Shown here piece after piece: positions 35,748 through 45,700 of a DNA stretch of 64,000 nt. The notes under the pieces were generated by a model. It was not told the DNA's origin, ran no database searches, and worked only from the letters and a program-made list of their open reading frames with translations. Within the stretch, counting starts at the first letter, position 1. Every line of letters starts with the position of its first letter. This DNA is from Oscillospiraceae bacterium (GTDB lineage: Bacteria; Bacillota; Clostridia; Oscillospirales; UBA644). Made by a program: the position numbers and the translations under genes. The stretch covers positions 1 through 64,000 of the forward strand of contig SVMT01000003.1 in NCBI GenBank assembly GCA_015067305.1, in the 5' to 3' direction.

Positions 35748-36458
35748 TTATACTAAAGATTCTATATCATTTTTCAGTTTTGTAAGAATCTTCTTCTCAA
35801 GTCTTGATATATATGATTGTGAAATTCCCATCATATCAGCTACCTCTTTTTGCGTATATTCCCTTTTATCTTTCAATCCAAACCTTAGTTCCATTATTTC
35901 TCGTTCTCTCGGACATAATCGGCTTATACAGTTATACAAAGCCTCGACCTCGTCGCGGTTTTCAATATCCTTTGAGACCTCGTTTGTATCAGTTCCCAAT
36001 ATATCAGAAAGCAAAAGTTCATTCCCATCCCAGTCAACATTTAAAGGTTCATCAATAGATATTTCATTTCTTGTTTTGGAATTCTTTCTTAAGAACATGA
36101 GTATTTCATTCTCAATACACCTCGATGAATATGTTGCCAATTTAATATTCTTATCTGGACAAAAAGTATTTATTGATTTAATAAGTCCTATTGTCCCTAT
36201 TGATATAAGATCCTCAATATTAACTCCTGTATTTTCAAACTTCTTTGCGATATACACTACCAACCTGAGATTATGTTCTATCAGTTCATTTTTTATCTGA
36301 GGATCACTTGAATCAAGTTTGGAAGTCAAATATTGCTCTCTTTCCTGAGATAAAGGTGGAGGTAAAGTCTCACTTCCGTTTATGTAAAATATTTCTTCTG
36401 AAAGACTGACAATAAGTTTTGAATTTAATTTAGATAATAAGTTTTCCAATTTCTTCAT
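35748..36458 (-). CDS. sigE: Sporulation sigma factor SigE (pro-sigma-E)
   Basis: A 236-residue sigma-70 family factor that acts in the mother cell. The N-terminal pro-sequence of about 25 residues ends near [18 protein letters not shown], which matches the cleavage region of B. subtilis pro-sigma-E. Region 2 has [37 protein letters not shown] and [19 protein letters not shown]; region 4 ends with the helix-turn-helix [29 protein letters not shown] precedes the ATG, ten bases after spoIIGA. sigG, often next in Firmicutes, is not adjacent here. Confidence 0.96.
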   Translation of the reverse strand: MKKLENLLSKLNSKLIVSLSEEIFYINGSETLPPPLSQEREQYLTSKLDSSDPQIKNELIEHNLRLVVYIAKKFENTGVNIEDLISIGTIGLIKSINTFCPDKNIKLATYSSRCIENEILMFLRKNSKTRNEISIDEPLNVDWDGNELLLSDILGTDTNEVSKDIENRDEVEALYNCISRLCPREREIMELRFGLKDKREYTQKEVADMMGISQSYISRLEKKILTKLKNDIESLV

Positions 36459-36468
36459 GTTGATCTCC

Positions 36469-37308
36469 TTAATGAAAACAATTTTTATTTAACAAACAGT
36501 TATATTCATCATTTTTATTAAAATCATCTTTACTTACAGCAACTATTACATCAATACTGTTTCCGTTGACAGTAACCCTATCAGGCTTAAATGCCGGTAA
36601 AATACTGCTCATTCCGTCAGCTGTTTTATATGGTATTATTTTAAGTTTTTCAGTATATGATTTCAACTCTAAAAAATTCTCAATATCATTCAGAATAGAT
36701 TCAGCAGCATGCCGACCTATTATAATAACAGGCAGACCGGTAATTACATCCTTTAATGAATTTCCTGTATCAAGAAATGCTTTAATCACAGTGTTTTTAC
36801 CATTTAATTCTATAAAACAATCGTACATCAATTCTTCAGGTTTTTTTGACATAAGTATCTTCTTTACTATCGAATAAAAAACCATTAAAAACATAAGAAG
36901 TAATATTAAAAATGATATAGGAAGATTATAGTAGATTTCATTATTATTTATGTATATCAGATTATTAACCTTGAAAGAAGAACTGCCCCAGATCGTAAGT
37001 GCAGAGTACATGGTTGTTACTGACAAGTATATAAAAGCATTTTTTAACACGCACATAAAGTGTTTATTACCGAACGCGATGACTGAAACCAATATTGATG
37101 AAAATAATTTAATAGACATTGAAAAGAAAATACTCATACTTGGAAGACATATTACCAAACCAAATAAAGAAGCTGTAATGTCTGCAAAAAAGAAGCCCGT
37201 AAACTTAAGCTTACAATTCAGCAATAATGAAACGATAAACAGAATGAACCCATTTATAAATAGATTCAGAAAAAGATAAATATCCAAATAAACTGTAATT
37301 TCAGTCAC
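36469..37308 (-). CDS. spoIIGA: Sigma-E processing peptidase SpoIIGA
   Basis: About 279 residues. Five hydrophobic segments in the first 150 residues make the membrane domain; the cytosolic C-terminal half is an aspartic protease domain with the catalytic Asp in [10 protein letters not shown] (about residue 180). It cleaves pro-SigE, encoded downstream. The frame opens at a TTG at 37314, but AAGGAGG is only two bases from it. The GTG at 37308 is eight bases away and gives [13 protein letters not shown], so I start there. Confidence 0.93.
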   Translation of the reverse strand: MTEITVYLDIYLFLNLFINGFILFIVSLLLNCKLKFTGFFFADITASLFGLVICLPSMSIFFSMSIKLFSSILVSVIAFGNKHFMCVLKNAFIYLSVTTMYSALTIWGSSSFKVNNLIYINNNEIYYNLPISFLILLLMFLMVFYSIVKKILMSKKPEELMYDCFIELNGKNTVIKAFLDTGNSLKDVITGLPVIIIGRHAAESILNDIENFLELKSYTEKLKIIPYKTADGMSSILPAFKPDRVTVNGNSIDVIVAVSKDDFNKNDEYNCLLNKNCFH

Positions 37309-37324
37309 ATTCAATACCTCCTTA

Positions 37325-37374
37325 AAAGAAAAAAGGTTTATAATGAAAACGTTTTACTGTAATCATTATAAACC
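37325..37374 (-). terminator. Terminator of tex, just upstream of spoIIGA
   Basis: Minus strand GGTTTATAATGA (complement at 37363-37374), 16-base loop, TCATTATAAACC (37335-37346), then TTTTTTCTTTT. It lies about 80 bases beyond the tex stop and ends within about 20 bases of the spoIIGA start. Confidence 0.8.
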
Positions 37375-37396
37375 AAACTGTCAATTTATTTTGTCA
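37356..37396 (-). promoter_or_regulatory. Candidate spoIIGA-sigE promoter with possible Spo0A box
   Basis: Minus strand TTGACA (37379-37384), 17-base spacer and TACAGT (37356-37361). TGACAAA (37390-37396) differs by one base from the Spo0A box TGNCGAA. The -10 overlaps the tex terminator loop. Tentative. Confidence 0.4.
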
Positions 37397-37455
37397 TTTA
37401 AGGGCTGAAGAAAAATAGATTCTTTATGTATTGTTTTACAGAATCAAACTAAATA

Positions 37456-39603
37456 TCATTTAATTTTCATTGTAAGACTAATACGTTTTTTCTTTACATC
37501 AACTTCCAGAACTTGAACATTTACAATATCACCGACTTTTACAGCCTCAGAAGGATGTTTTATGTATCTGTCACAGATCTGCGAAATATGTACCAAACCG
37601 TCCTGATGCACACCTATGTCGACAAATACACCAAAATCTATTACATTTCTTACTGTACCGCAAAGTTTGTCACCGGGTTTGAGGTCATTCATATCCATAA
37701 TATCGGTCCTGAGCATTGGTGGAGGCAATGAATCTCTCAGATCTCTTCCTGGTTTTGCAAGTTCCTGAAGTATATCATTAAGGGTTGGCAAACCAATACC
37801 GCATTTTTCAGCGACATTATTTCTACCGTATTTATCAGCAAGCGTTGTGATGTCTGATAAGGTATCACCTTCAATTTCGTCAATATTTCTACCAAAGAGT
37901 TCAAGTATTGCTTTTACATTACCGTAAGCTTCCGGATGAACAGATGTATTATCAAGTTTATTTTCTCCTCCGGGAATACGCAAAAAGCCTGCACACTGCT
38001 CAAAAGTTTTGGGTCCAAGTTTTTTCACTTTTTTCAATTCACTTCTGTTTTTAAAGCCGCCATTTTCTTCTCTGTATGAAACTATATTCTTTGCGGTCTG
38101 TTCACTTATACCAGAAATATATTTCAACAAAGATACTGACGCTGTATTAAGATCAACACCTACAGCATTTACGCAATCTTCAACAACACCGCTAAGTTGT
38201 TCATTAAGTCTTGCTTGAGGCATGTCATGCTGGTACTGTCCGACACCGATACTTTGCGGATCTATTTTCACAAGCTCTGCAAGAGGATCCTGAAGTCTTC
38301 TGCCTATTGATACAGCAGAACGGAGAGAAACATCAAATTCAGGAAACTCTGCAGCACCAAGTTTTGAAGCTGAATACACAGACGCTCCCGCCTCATTTAC
38401 AACCATATAACTTACAGGATGGGGAGATTTCTTTATCATATTGGCAACAAAGATCTCACTCTCTTTAGATGCTGTTCCATTACCTATTGAAATACAATCA
38501 ACTGAATATTTTTTGATCAGACCGAGAAGTATAGTTTCAGCCTCTGCAACCTTATTTTGGGGAGGTGTAGGATATACTACTCCTGTATGTAGAACTTTGC
38601 CGTTTGCATCGATAACGGCGATCTTACAGCCTGTTCTGTATGCAGGGTCAACAGCAAGAACAGTTTTACCTTTTATAGGCGGCTGCATAAGAAGAGGACG
38701 AAGATTTAACGCAAACATTTTTATAGCCTGTTCAGAAGCTTTTTCTGTCAATTCGTTTCTTATCTCTCTTTCAAGGGAAGGAAAGATCAATCTATCATAA
38801 GAATCCTTAAATGCCATCTGACAAAAATCTTTAGTTATAGGATCATTTTTCAGAAACAATCTGTCTATACTACCTAGTGCTGAAGACTCATCGACATCAA
38901 TGCTTACGTTAAGAATATCCTCTTTCTCCCCTCTGTTGAGAGCAAGTATTCTATGGCTCGGTATTTTAGCAACAGGCTCGCTATATTCGTAATACATCGA
39001 ATATACGGAATCTTCTTCTGTTTTAGCGACAGATCTTATCAAAGCTGTCTTATTTATCAGTTTTTTGAGTTCTTTTCGCAATTCAGGATCATCGGAAACT
39101 TTTTCGGCTATTATATCAGACGCACCCTTGAGAGCCTCATCAGCTGTTCCAACACCTTTTTCGACATTTACAAATTCAGAAGCAAGACTTTCCAATGAAG
39201 ATATAGTACCGTCTTGTATAAAAATTATTTCTGCCAACGGTTCAAGACCTTTTTCTTTAGCGATTGAAGCTCTTGTCTTTTTCTTTGGTTTAAACGGTCT
39301 GTAAATATCTTCAACTTCCGCCAACGTAACAGCATTTTCAAGATCTGATGCGATCTCATCCGTCATCTTTTCCTGTTCAGATATTAAAGCATAGACTTCT
39401 TCTTTGCGTTTTTCAAGATTGCGAAGATATACAAGTCTGTCACTCAATTCTCTTAACACCTGGTCGTCACATGATCCTGTAAGTTCCTTTCTGTATCTTG
39501 CGATGAAAGGTATTGTATTACCTTCATCAATAAGCTTTATTATGTTTTCAATATGTTCTGTTTTGAGTTTAAACTCCTTTTGAAGAATTTCAATAATCTG
39601 CAT
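37456..39603 (-). CDS. tex: Tex family RNA-binding protein (S1 domain)
   Basis: A 715-residue Tex/YhgF-like protein involved in transcription processes. Order: helical N-terminus (PFIARYRKELTGSCDDQVLREL), the YqgF/RNase H-like domain (VLAVDPAYRTGCKIAVID, near residue 320), helix-hairpin-helix repeats (SVSLLKYISGISEQTAKNIV near 500), and a C-terminal S1 RNA-binding domain (PGDKLCGTVRNVIDFGVFVDIGVHQDGLVHISQ, 640-715). Length is typical. Single gene between a clear promoter and a terminator, divergent from the cyclic glucan synthase gene. Confidence 0.95.
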   Translation of the reverse strand: MQIIEILQKEFKLKTEHIENIIKLIDEGNTIPFIARYRKELTGSCDDQVLRELSDRLVYLRNLEKRKEEVYALISEQEKMTDEIASDLENAVTLAEVEDIYRPFKPKKKTRASIAKEKGLEPLAEIIFIQDGTISSLESLASEFVNVEKGVGTADEALKGASDIIAEKVSDDPELRKELKKLINKTALIRSVAKTEEDSVYSMYYEYSEPVAKIPSHRILALNRGEKEDILNVSIDVDESSALGSIDRLFLKNDPITKDFCQMAFKDSYDRLIFPSLEREIRNELTEKASEQAIKMFALNLRPLLMQPPIKGKTVLAVDPAYRTGCKIAVIDANGKVLHTGVVYPTPPQNKVAEAETILLGLIKKYSVDCISIGNGTASKESEIFVANMIKKSPHPVSYMVVNEAGASVYSASKLGAAEFPEFDVSLRSAVSIGRRLQDPLAELVKIDPQSIGVGQYQHDMPQARLNEQLSGVVEDCVNAVGVDLNTASVSLLKYISGISEQTAKNIVSYREENGGFKNRSELKKVKKLGPKTFEQCAGFLRIPGGENKLDNTSVHPEAYGNVKAILELFGRNIDEIEGDTLSDITTLADKYGRNNVAEKCGIGLPTLNDILQELAKPGRDLRDSLPPPMLRTDIMDMNDLKPGDKLCGTVRNVIDFGVFVDIGVHQDGLVHISQICDRYIKHPSEAVKVGDIVNVQVLEVDVKKKRISLTMKIK

Positions 39604-39636
39604 TAAATTACATTCCTTTCTAATTCATTGATTTAT

Positions 39637-39665
39637 ATTATACTACATTTTTGAAGATTTTTCAA
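39637..39665 (-). promoter_or_regulatory. Promoter of tex
   Basis: Minus strand TTGAAA (39660-39665), 17-base spacer, TATAAT (39637-39642). Confidence 0.82.
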
Positions 39666-39738
39666 GTATATAAGTATATATTTATTTCGACATGGAAAGA
39701 ATATTTATGAATTTAATCTATATAAAGGATGACTTTCA

Positions 39739-42700
39739 ATGAATACGATTATATACAGATCAACTAGAAGTTTATATGTTGATCTTAAAAACTCATATAA
39801 CATAATTAAAAAGAATATAGATGATCAATATATTTCAGACAATTTTATTGTAATAAGATCGGCATGTCTGTCAATCAAAAACACATTAAAATCAATAAAG
39901 GAGCTTCCGATAAACAGTTCAGGTCAGATAAGGATATTTGAATATGCAAAAGAATTCTTTTCATTTAACAAAAAAACATTAAATATACCTGAGTTAGTAA
40001 GCTTCTTTTCATCTCTAAGTGATAAAGTCAATTTAAACGGAGACGAAATTTCAGCAATTCCCGATATTTGTAAACTATTATTGGTTATTGATTTAGCTGA
40101 TGTTGTCAGCACGCCCTCAAATGATGATTCATCAACGAAAGCCAATTTTTTACTTACAAATCTTAGAAAGCTGAACGAATACAATTTTGAGGGATTATAT
40201 GAAACTTTAAGTAAATGTGAACCGTCTTTAAATAAAGACAAATTATATGTTTTGTTGAATAAAAGATCAAAAGATGTTTACCGTCATAAAATAACTTTGT
40301 TAGCAAAAAAATATCGCAAAGATGAGATCGAAATAGTAAACGATCTCATTGAAAAGACTTCGAATTTTCAAAACGGAAAGAAAAGTACAATAGGATATTA
40401 TCTTCTCAAACCCAATTATGGAAGAAAATTATACTTTCCTGCTATTATTTTAATTTTATTATTGTTACTGATTCCTGTTCATTTATTTTCGAATAATATA
40501 TTTATTACTTTATTTTCGATTATACCGTCTTACTATATATCTAAACTCATTACTGAAAGAATTTTTTCTTTCATCGAATCACCATACATTACAAGACTTG
40601 ATCTTAAAGCTGTTCCCAAAACACTTGTAACTATCACGACCTTAATCTCTAATGAAAAAGATGTAGATATACTATGTGAAAAATGTTTGCAATATATGTA
40701 TTCCAATAAAACTGAAGGTTTGATTTTCGGTTTTCTGGCAGATCTTCCCAAATCACTATCTCCTATTACGCCTAAAGATAATTTATTATCAGAATATGCA
40801 AGCAAAAAAATCAATGAATTGAATTTATTGTACGGAAACCGATTTTTCTGTGCTATACGTAAAAAAACAGCAGACCATGAAGATGGAACATTTCAAGGTA
40901 AAGAGAGAAAAAGAGGTGCTATAGAAGATTTTCTATTTGCGGTTGAAAACCATTCTACAGATGACTTTACTAAAATAGTTGGAGATATCTACAAAGCTAA
41001 ATATTTTGCAGCACTTGACAGTGATACCAAACCTAACATTGATTCTATCACACAACTTGTTTCGGTACTTGAAAACCCACTATATGAACCTAAAATAAAT
41101 TCTGAAAAGAATATTGTTTCTGATGGTTACGCTATAGCTGTTCCTAAAATAGAATCAGAACTTGATAGTGTTATGTATAATACATTCACTAAAATATTTG
41201 GTGGAAAAGCTGGCTCTGAAACGTATGATTATCCCATATTTAACGTCTACAATGATATTTTCGACGAAAGTATTTTTTCAGGTAAAGGTGTAATCAATAT
41301 TTCAGTATTCAACAGAGTTCTTAATGGAATATTAGGCAACGGATCAGTTTTAAGCCATGATATAATAGAAGGCTCTTTTCTTCGTACTATACTGGTATCA
41401 GACGTAGTGTTTTATGATAAAACACCTAAAAATATTTTATCATACAATACACGTAATGACAGATGGATACGTGGTGACTGGCAAAATATCAGATTTTTAT
41501 GTAATAGAATTAAAATTGCTGATAACTCTTACATCAAAAATCCAATATCAGCATTATCAAAGTTTAAAATACTGGATAATTTACTCAGATCACTTAGTGA
41601 TCCGTGCACCTTTATCCTGATCTTTCTAAGTGCAATTACCATGAATTATATACCGCTTGCAGTGGCAATAATTTATCTTTTCAGAGATATGATATCTGAA
41701 ACCTTATCGTTATTAGCTCACCCGTACAGAGTATTACCGCTGAAATATAAATGTGGCGCACTGACAAATATACAGCGGGTATTTTTACAGAATTTCTCAT
41801 CACTTGTATTTTTACCTTATATTTCATTTACAAATATAAAGGCAATAGTAAAGTCACTTTACAGAATGATCAGGAAGAAAAAACTTCTGGAATGGAAGAC
41901 TTCTGATCAGATAGATTCCAATGAACCAAAAACAATAAATTATATAAAAAACATGGCATTTCAACTCTGTGGATTACTTCTATTGATCAATTTGCGATTT
42001 ATTCCTATAACCTTTTTATGGTTAATTGCAATTCCATATGCTATGTATTTAAGTAAAAAAATACAAACCCCAATATATGATCACGAATCTGATTCTGTCA
42101 TGAAAGCCATGTGGAAATATTTCGAAGATCATCTTACTGAAATAAATAATTATTTGCCTCCGGATAATTATCAGGAAAAACCTTTAGGAATGTATGCAGA
42201 CAGAACATCTCCAACCAATATAGGTTTAACAGTTCTGACTGTTTTAGGGGCATATGACATAGGAGTGATAACCGAAGAAAGATTATATTTCCTTTTAGAT
42301 AAAATATTATCTTCAGTTGAAACACTGGAGACATACAAAGGACATTTATTCAACTGGTATGAAATAACCACTAAGAAAACATTATACCCAAGATATATTT
42401 CAACCGTCGACAGCGGAAATTTTATATGTTGCTTGTTTACACTTAAAAATGGATTGAAAGAATTTAATACAACGTCAGCAGCTTTACTCATAAACAGGCT
42501 TGATAAAATAATCAATAATACAGACTTCTCATTTTTATATGATAATCAAAGAAACCTGTTTGTCATTGGATACGACTATGAGAATCAAATCTTCAGCAAA
42601 AGCTATTACGATCTCTATGCGAGCGAATCAAGATTGACAAGTTATTACGCAATAGCAACAGGACAAGTCCCTAAAAAACATTGGAATACACTAAGCAGAC

Positions 42701-45700
42701 CAACCATAATATCAAAAAGCGGTATTGGAGTTAAGAGTTGGAGTGGTACAGCATTTGAATATTTAATGCCGCATTTACTTTTACCGATGAAAAAAGGTTC
42801 ATTTTCACATGAAAGTGTTTTATTTTCAATCTCAGAACAAATCAAACGCACAAATAATCTATCGGCTATGTATAATGGTTCATCTTCAAGCATACCGTGG
42901 GGAATTTCAGAAAGCTGCTATTATACTTTAGGAACAGATCTCTCTTATCAGTATAAGGCTTTTGGAGTTGACAAATTAGCATTAGACCAGAATTCAGACA
43001 CACAAAATGAAATCGTTATCTCCCCTTATTCGACATTGATGTCTTTACCTTATGATTATAGAAATTCAGTCAAGAATCTTAATTTATTATTCGAGTATAA
43101 CTCAAGAGGAAAATACGGATATTATGAATCAATAGATTTTCATAACTCAACAAATGGATATATGCCCAAAACCGTCAGCACTTTCATGGTCCATCATATT
43201 GGAATGTCATTTCTTTCTCTTTTGAATATGAAACAGGACAATATTATGCAAAAAAGATTTATGGACAAACAAATGAAAGCTTACGAAATACTACTTGATG
43301 AAAGACCTCCTGAGTTTGATTCAAACTTTAATGAAAAAGATTATAAGAAATCACAGTTCAAGTATGAAAAATATAAAACCAACCTGAACGAAAGCAATGT
43401 AATGAATCCTTTTTATCCGCATTGTAAAGCAATATCAGACGGCAAAACAACTGTCTGGCTAACAAACTGTGGTGAAAGTGTTTTAAAACATGAAAACATT
43501 GATATTACAAATTATGATAAAAGAGAATACAACGGTATTTTTGCTTTTTTAAAAAACGATAACAATATACTTCCGTTTTCTTATGCTCCCTTATGTGATG
43601 ATACTTTCAAGTATGATTATATTTTCAACGACGGATACGTACAATATAATACTAAATGGAAAAATTTTGAATTGACTCAAAAAATTACCATATTACCTGA
43701 AAGTGAATGTGAAATAAGAGAATATGTAATAAACAATAATTCAAATATTGAATCAGAAGCTGAGATGTTAATATATTTTGAGCCTGTTCTTATGGAACAC
43801 CAAAACTATATATCTCACCCCGCATTCAATGATCTGTTTATAGAAGCAAAAAAAGATGATAAAAAACTGACTTTTATCCGCAGAAATCGTACAGACGGAA
43901 CACCTCGGTTCAAACTTGACATTTTCTTCGATTCTGATCTGAAATACGACTTTGAGCTATCAAAATTCAATGTATTGGAAACAAACGGAAGTAAAGAATC
44001 TTTAATAAAAGCTTTTGATATTGAGTTTTCAAATTCAACTCAAGGCCCTGTTTCTCCATGCGCCGCAATTAGACTAAAAATTAAAATAAACTCCAAACAA
44101 GAAAAGCGGATCAGACTATTTCTTTCATTCGGAAGAGAATTGGAATACAAATCATTGACCGATCCCGATATATTCAACAACTCATCTGAGGACAACGCTT
44201 ATATACTGATGAAAGAATATAAAAAGAATAACATTCATGGTGATGTGTTGAATTTTTATGATTATATTTTAAGTATTCTGATGACAAAAAAGAGCTTACA
44301 GAATAATTCATTAAAATACAAGAACACATTATCGAGAGACGAATTATGGAAATTAGGAATATCAGGTGATAATCCGATTATTTTATTCAAAACAGATGAG
44401 ACAAATATTGAAAAATGTCGCAGGATCATCAAATCATTTGTTCTATTAAAAAACAGAAATATAGATGTTGAATTTGTCTTTTGTTTCACGGAAGACAATG
44501 GATACAGAAGAAATATAATAACAAAACTAACTTCTTATATTTCAGAATGTGGACTTAATCACTATTTAGGAGAAAATAATGGTATATTTCTGGTAAACAC
44601 AGATAATATTTCTGTATATTCTTTATTATGCTCCGTTGCTGTATATGTTTTTGATCTAAATTTTGAACTGAGTCTTAATTTCCCCAATGAAAAATTCAAA
44701 AAATCAGAAATAAAAGATGTCTCCCCTGTCAAAATGAATTATTTATACAAAACAGGGATTGGAGGTTTTAATAAAAACGGTTTTGTAATAGACGATAAAA
44801 AACTTTACAATCATAAACCTCCATGGTGTAATATTCATGCACACAAGGATTTCGGGACAATATTGTCTGACAGTTCCCTTGGTTTCACCTATGCAAAAAA
44901 CTCTTATAAAAATAAACTTACACCTTGGTATAACAATGTAACAAAAGACAATAACGGGGAAAAAATATATCTTGTATTCGGGAAAGGTAAGAACAAAAGG
45001 ATATATGATCTGATAAAGAATTCCTCAGTTGTTTTTAATGAAAATTATTCAGAGTATTTTGCCGAAGCCGAAAATGTTTATGTAAGTGTAAAAGTATTTG
45101 TGCCTGACAGTATAGACGCAAAAGTCATAAAAGCTCATATTGAAAATTCAACGAATGAAAATATCCGACTCGTTTTTGAAGCAAATATCATTATGAATGA
45201 TTTTGAAAATGTTGATACTGTAAACTGTACGAGAATCAACAATACTTTATATTTTACAAACCCATATAACACAGAATTTAAAAACGGTACAGTCTTTCTT
45301 TTCGGACACGGTATGAGACCTGAAGGTGAAAAACTTGTCGGTACAATTTATCCTGAAAGCAGCGAAGATAAAACGATCGTATTAGGATACGAAACTTCAG
45401 AAAATTCGGCTAAGTCAGTCTCCGAATTATTAAATGAAAACAAAATTCTTGAAGAAGAAGCAAAATTATCAGATATCTCAAAAAATGATATTATAATAAA
45501 TACACCATCTCAGGAATTGAATCTGTTATACAATACGTTTTTGAAAAATCAGATAATAAAATGCAGATTATATGCCAAAACAGGTTTCTATCAATGCAGC
45601 GGGGCTGTAGGTTTCAGAGATCAACTACAGGACTCCATTTGTATATCCACGATCAATATGGAATTTTTAAAACAGCAAATATTAATTAATGCAGAACATC

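Noticed and set aside
39604..39738. Promoter for the cyclic glucan synthase gene
   Set aside because: TCGACA and AT-rich matter are present, but no -10 at proper spacing; I could not support a specific site.
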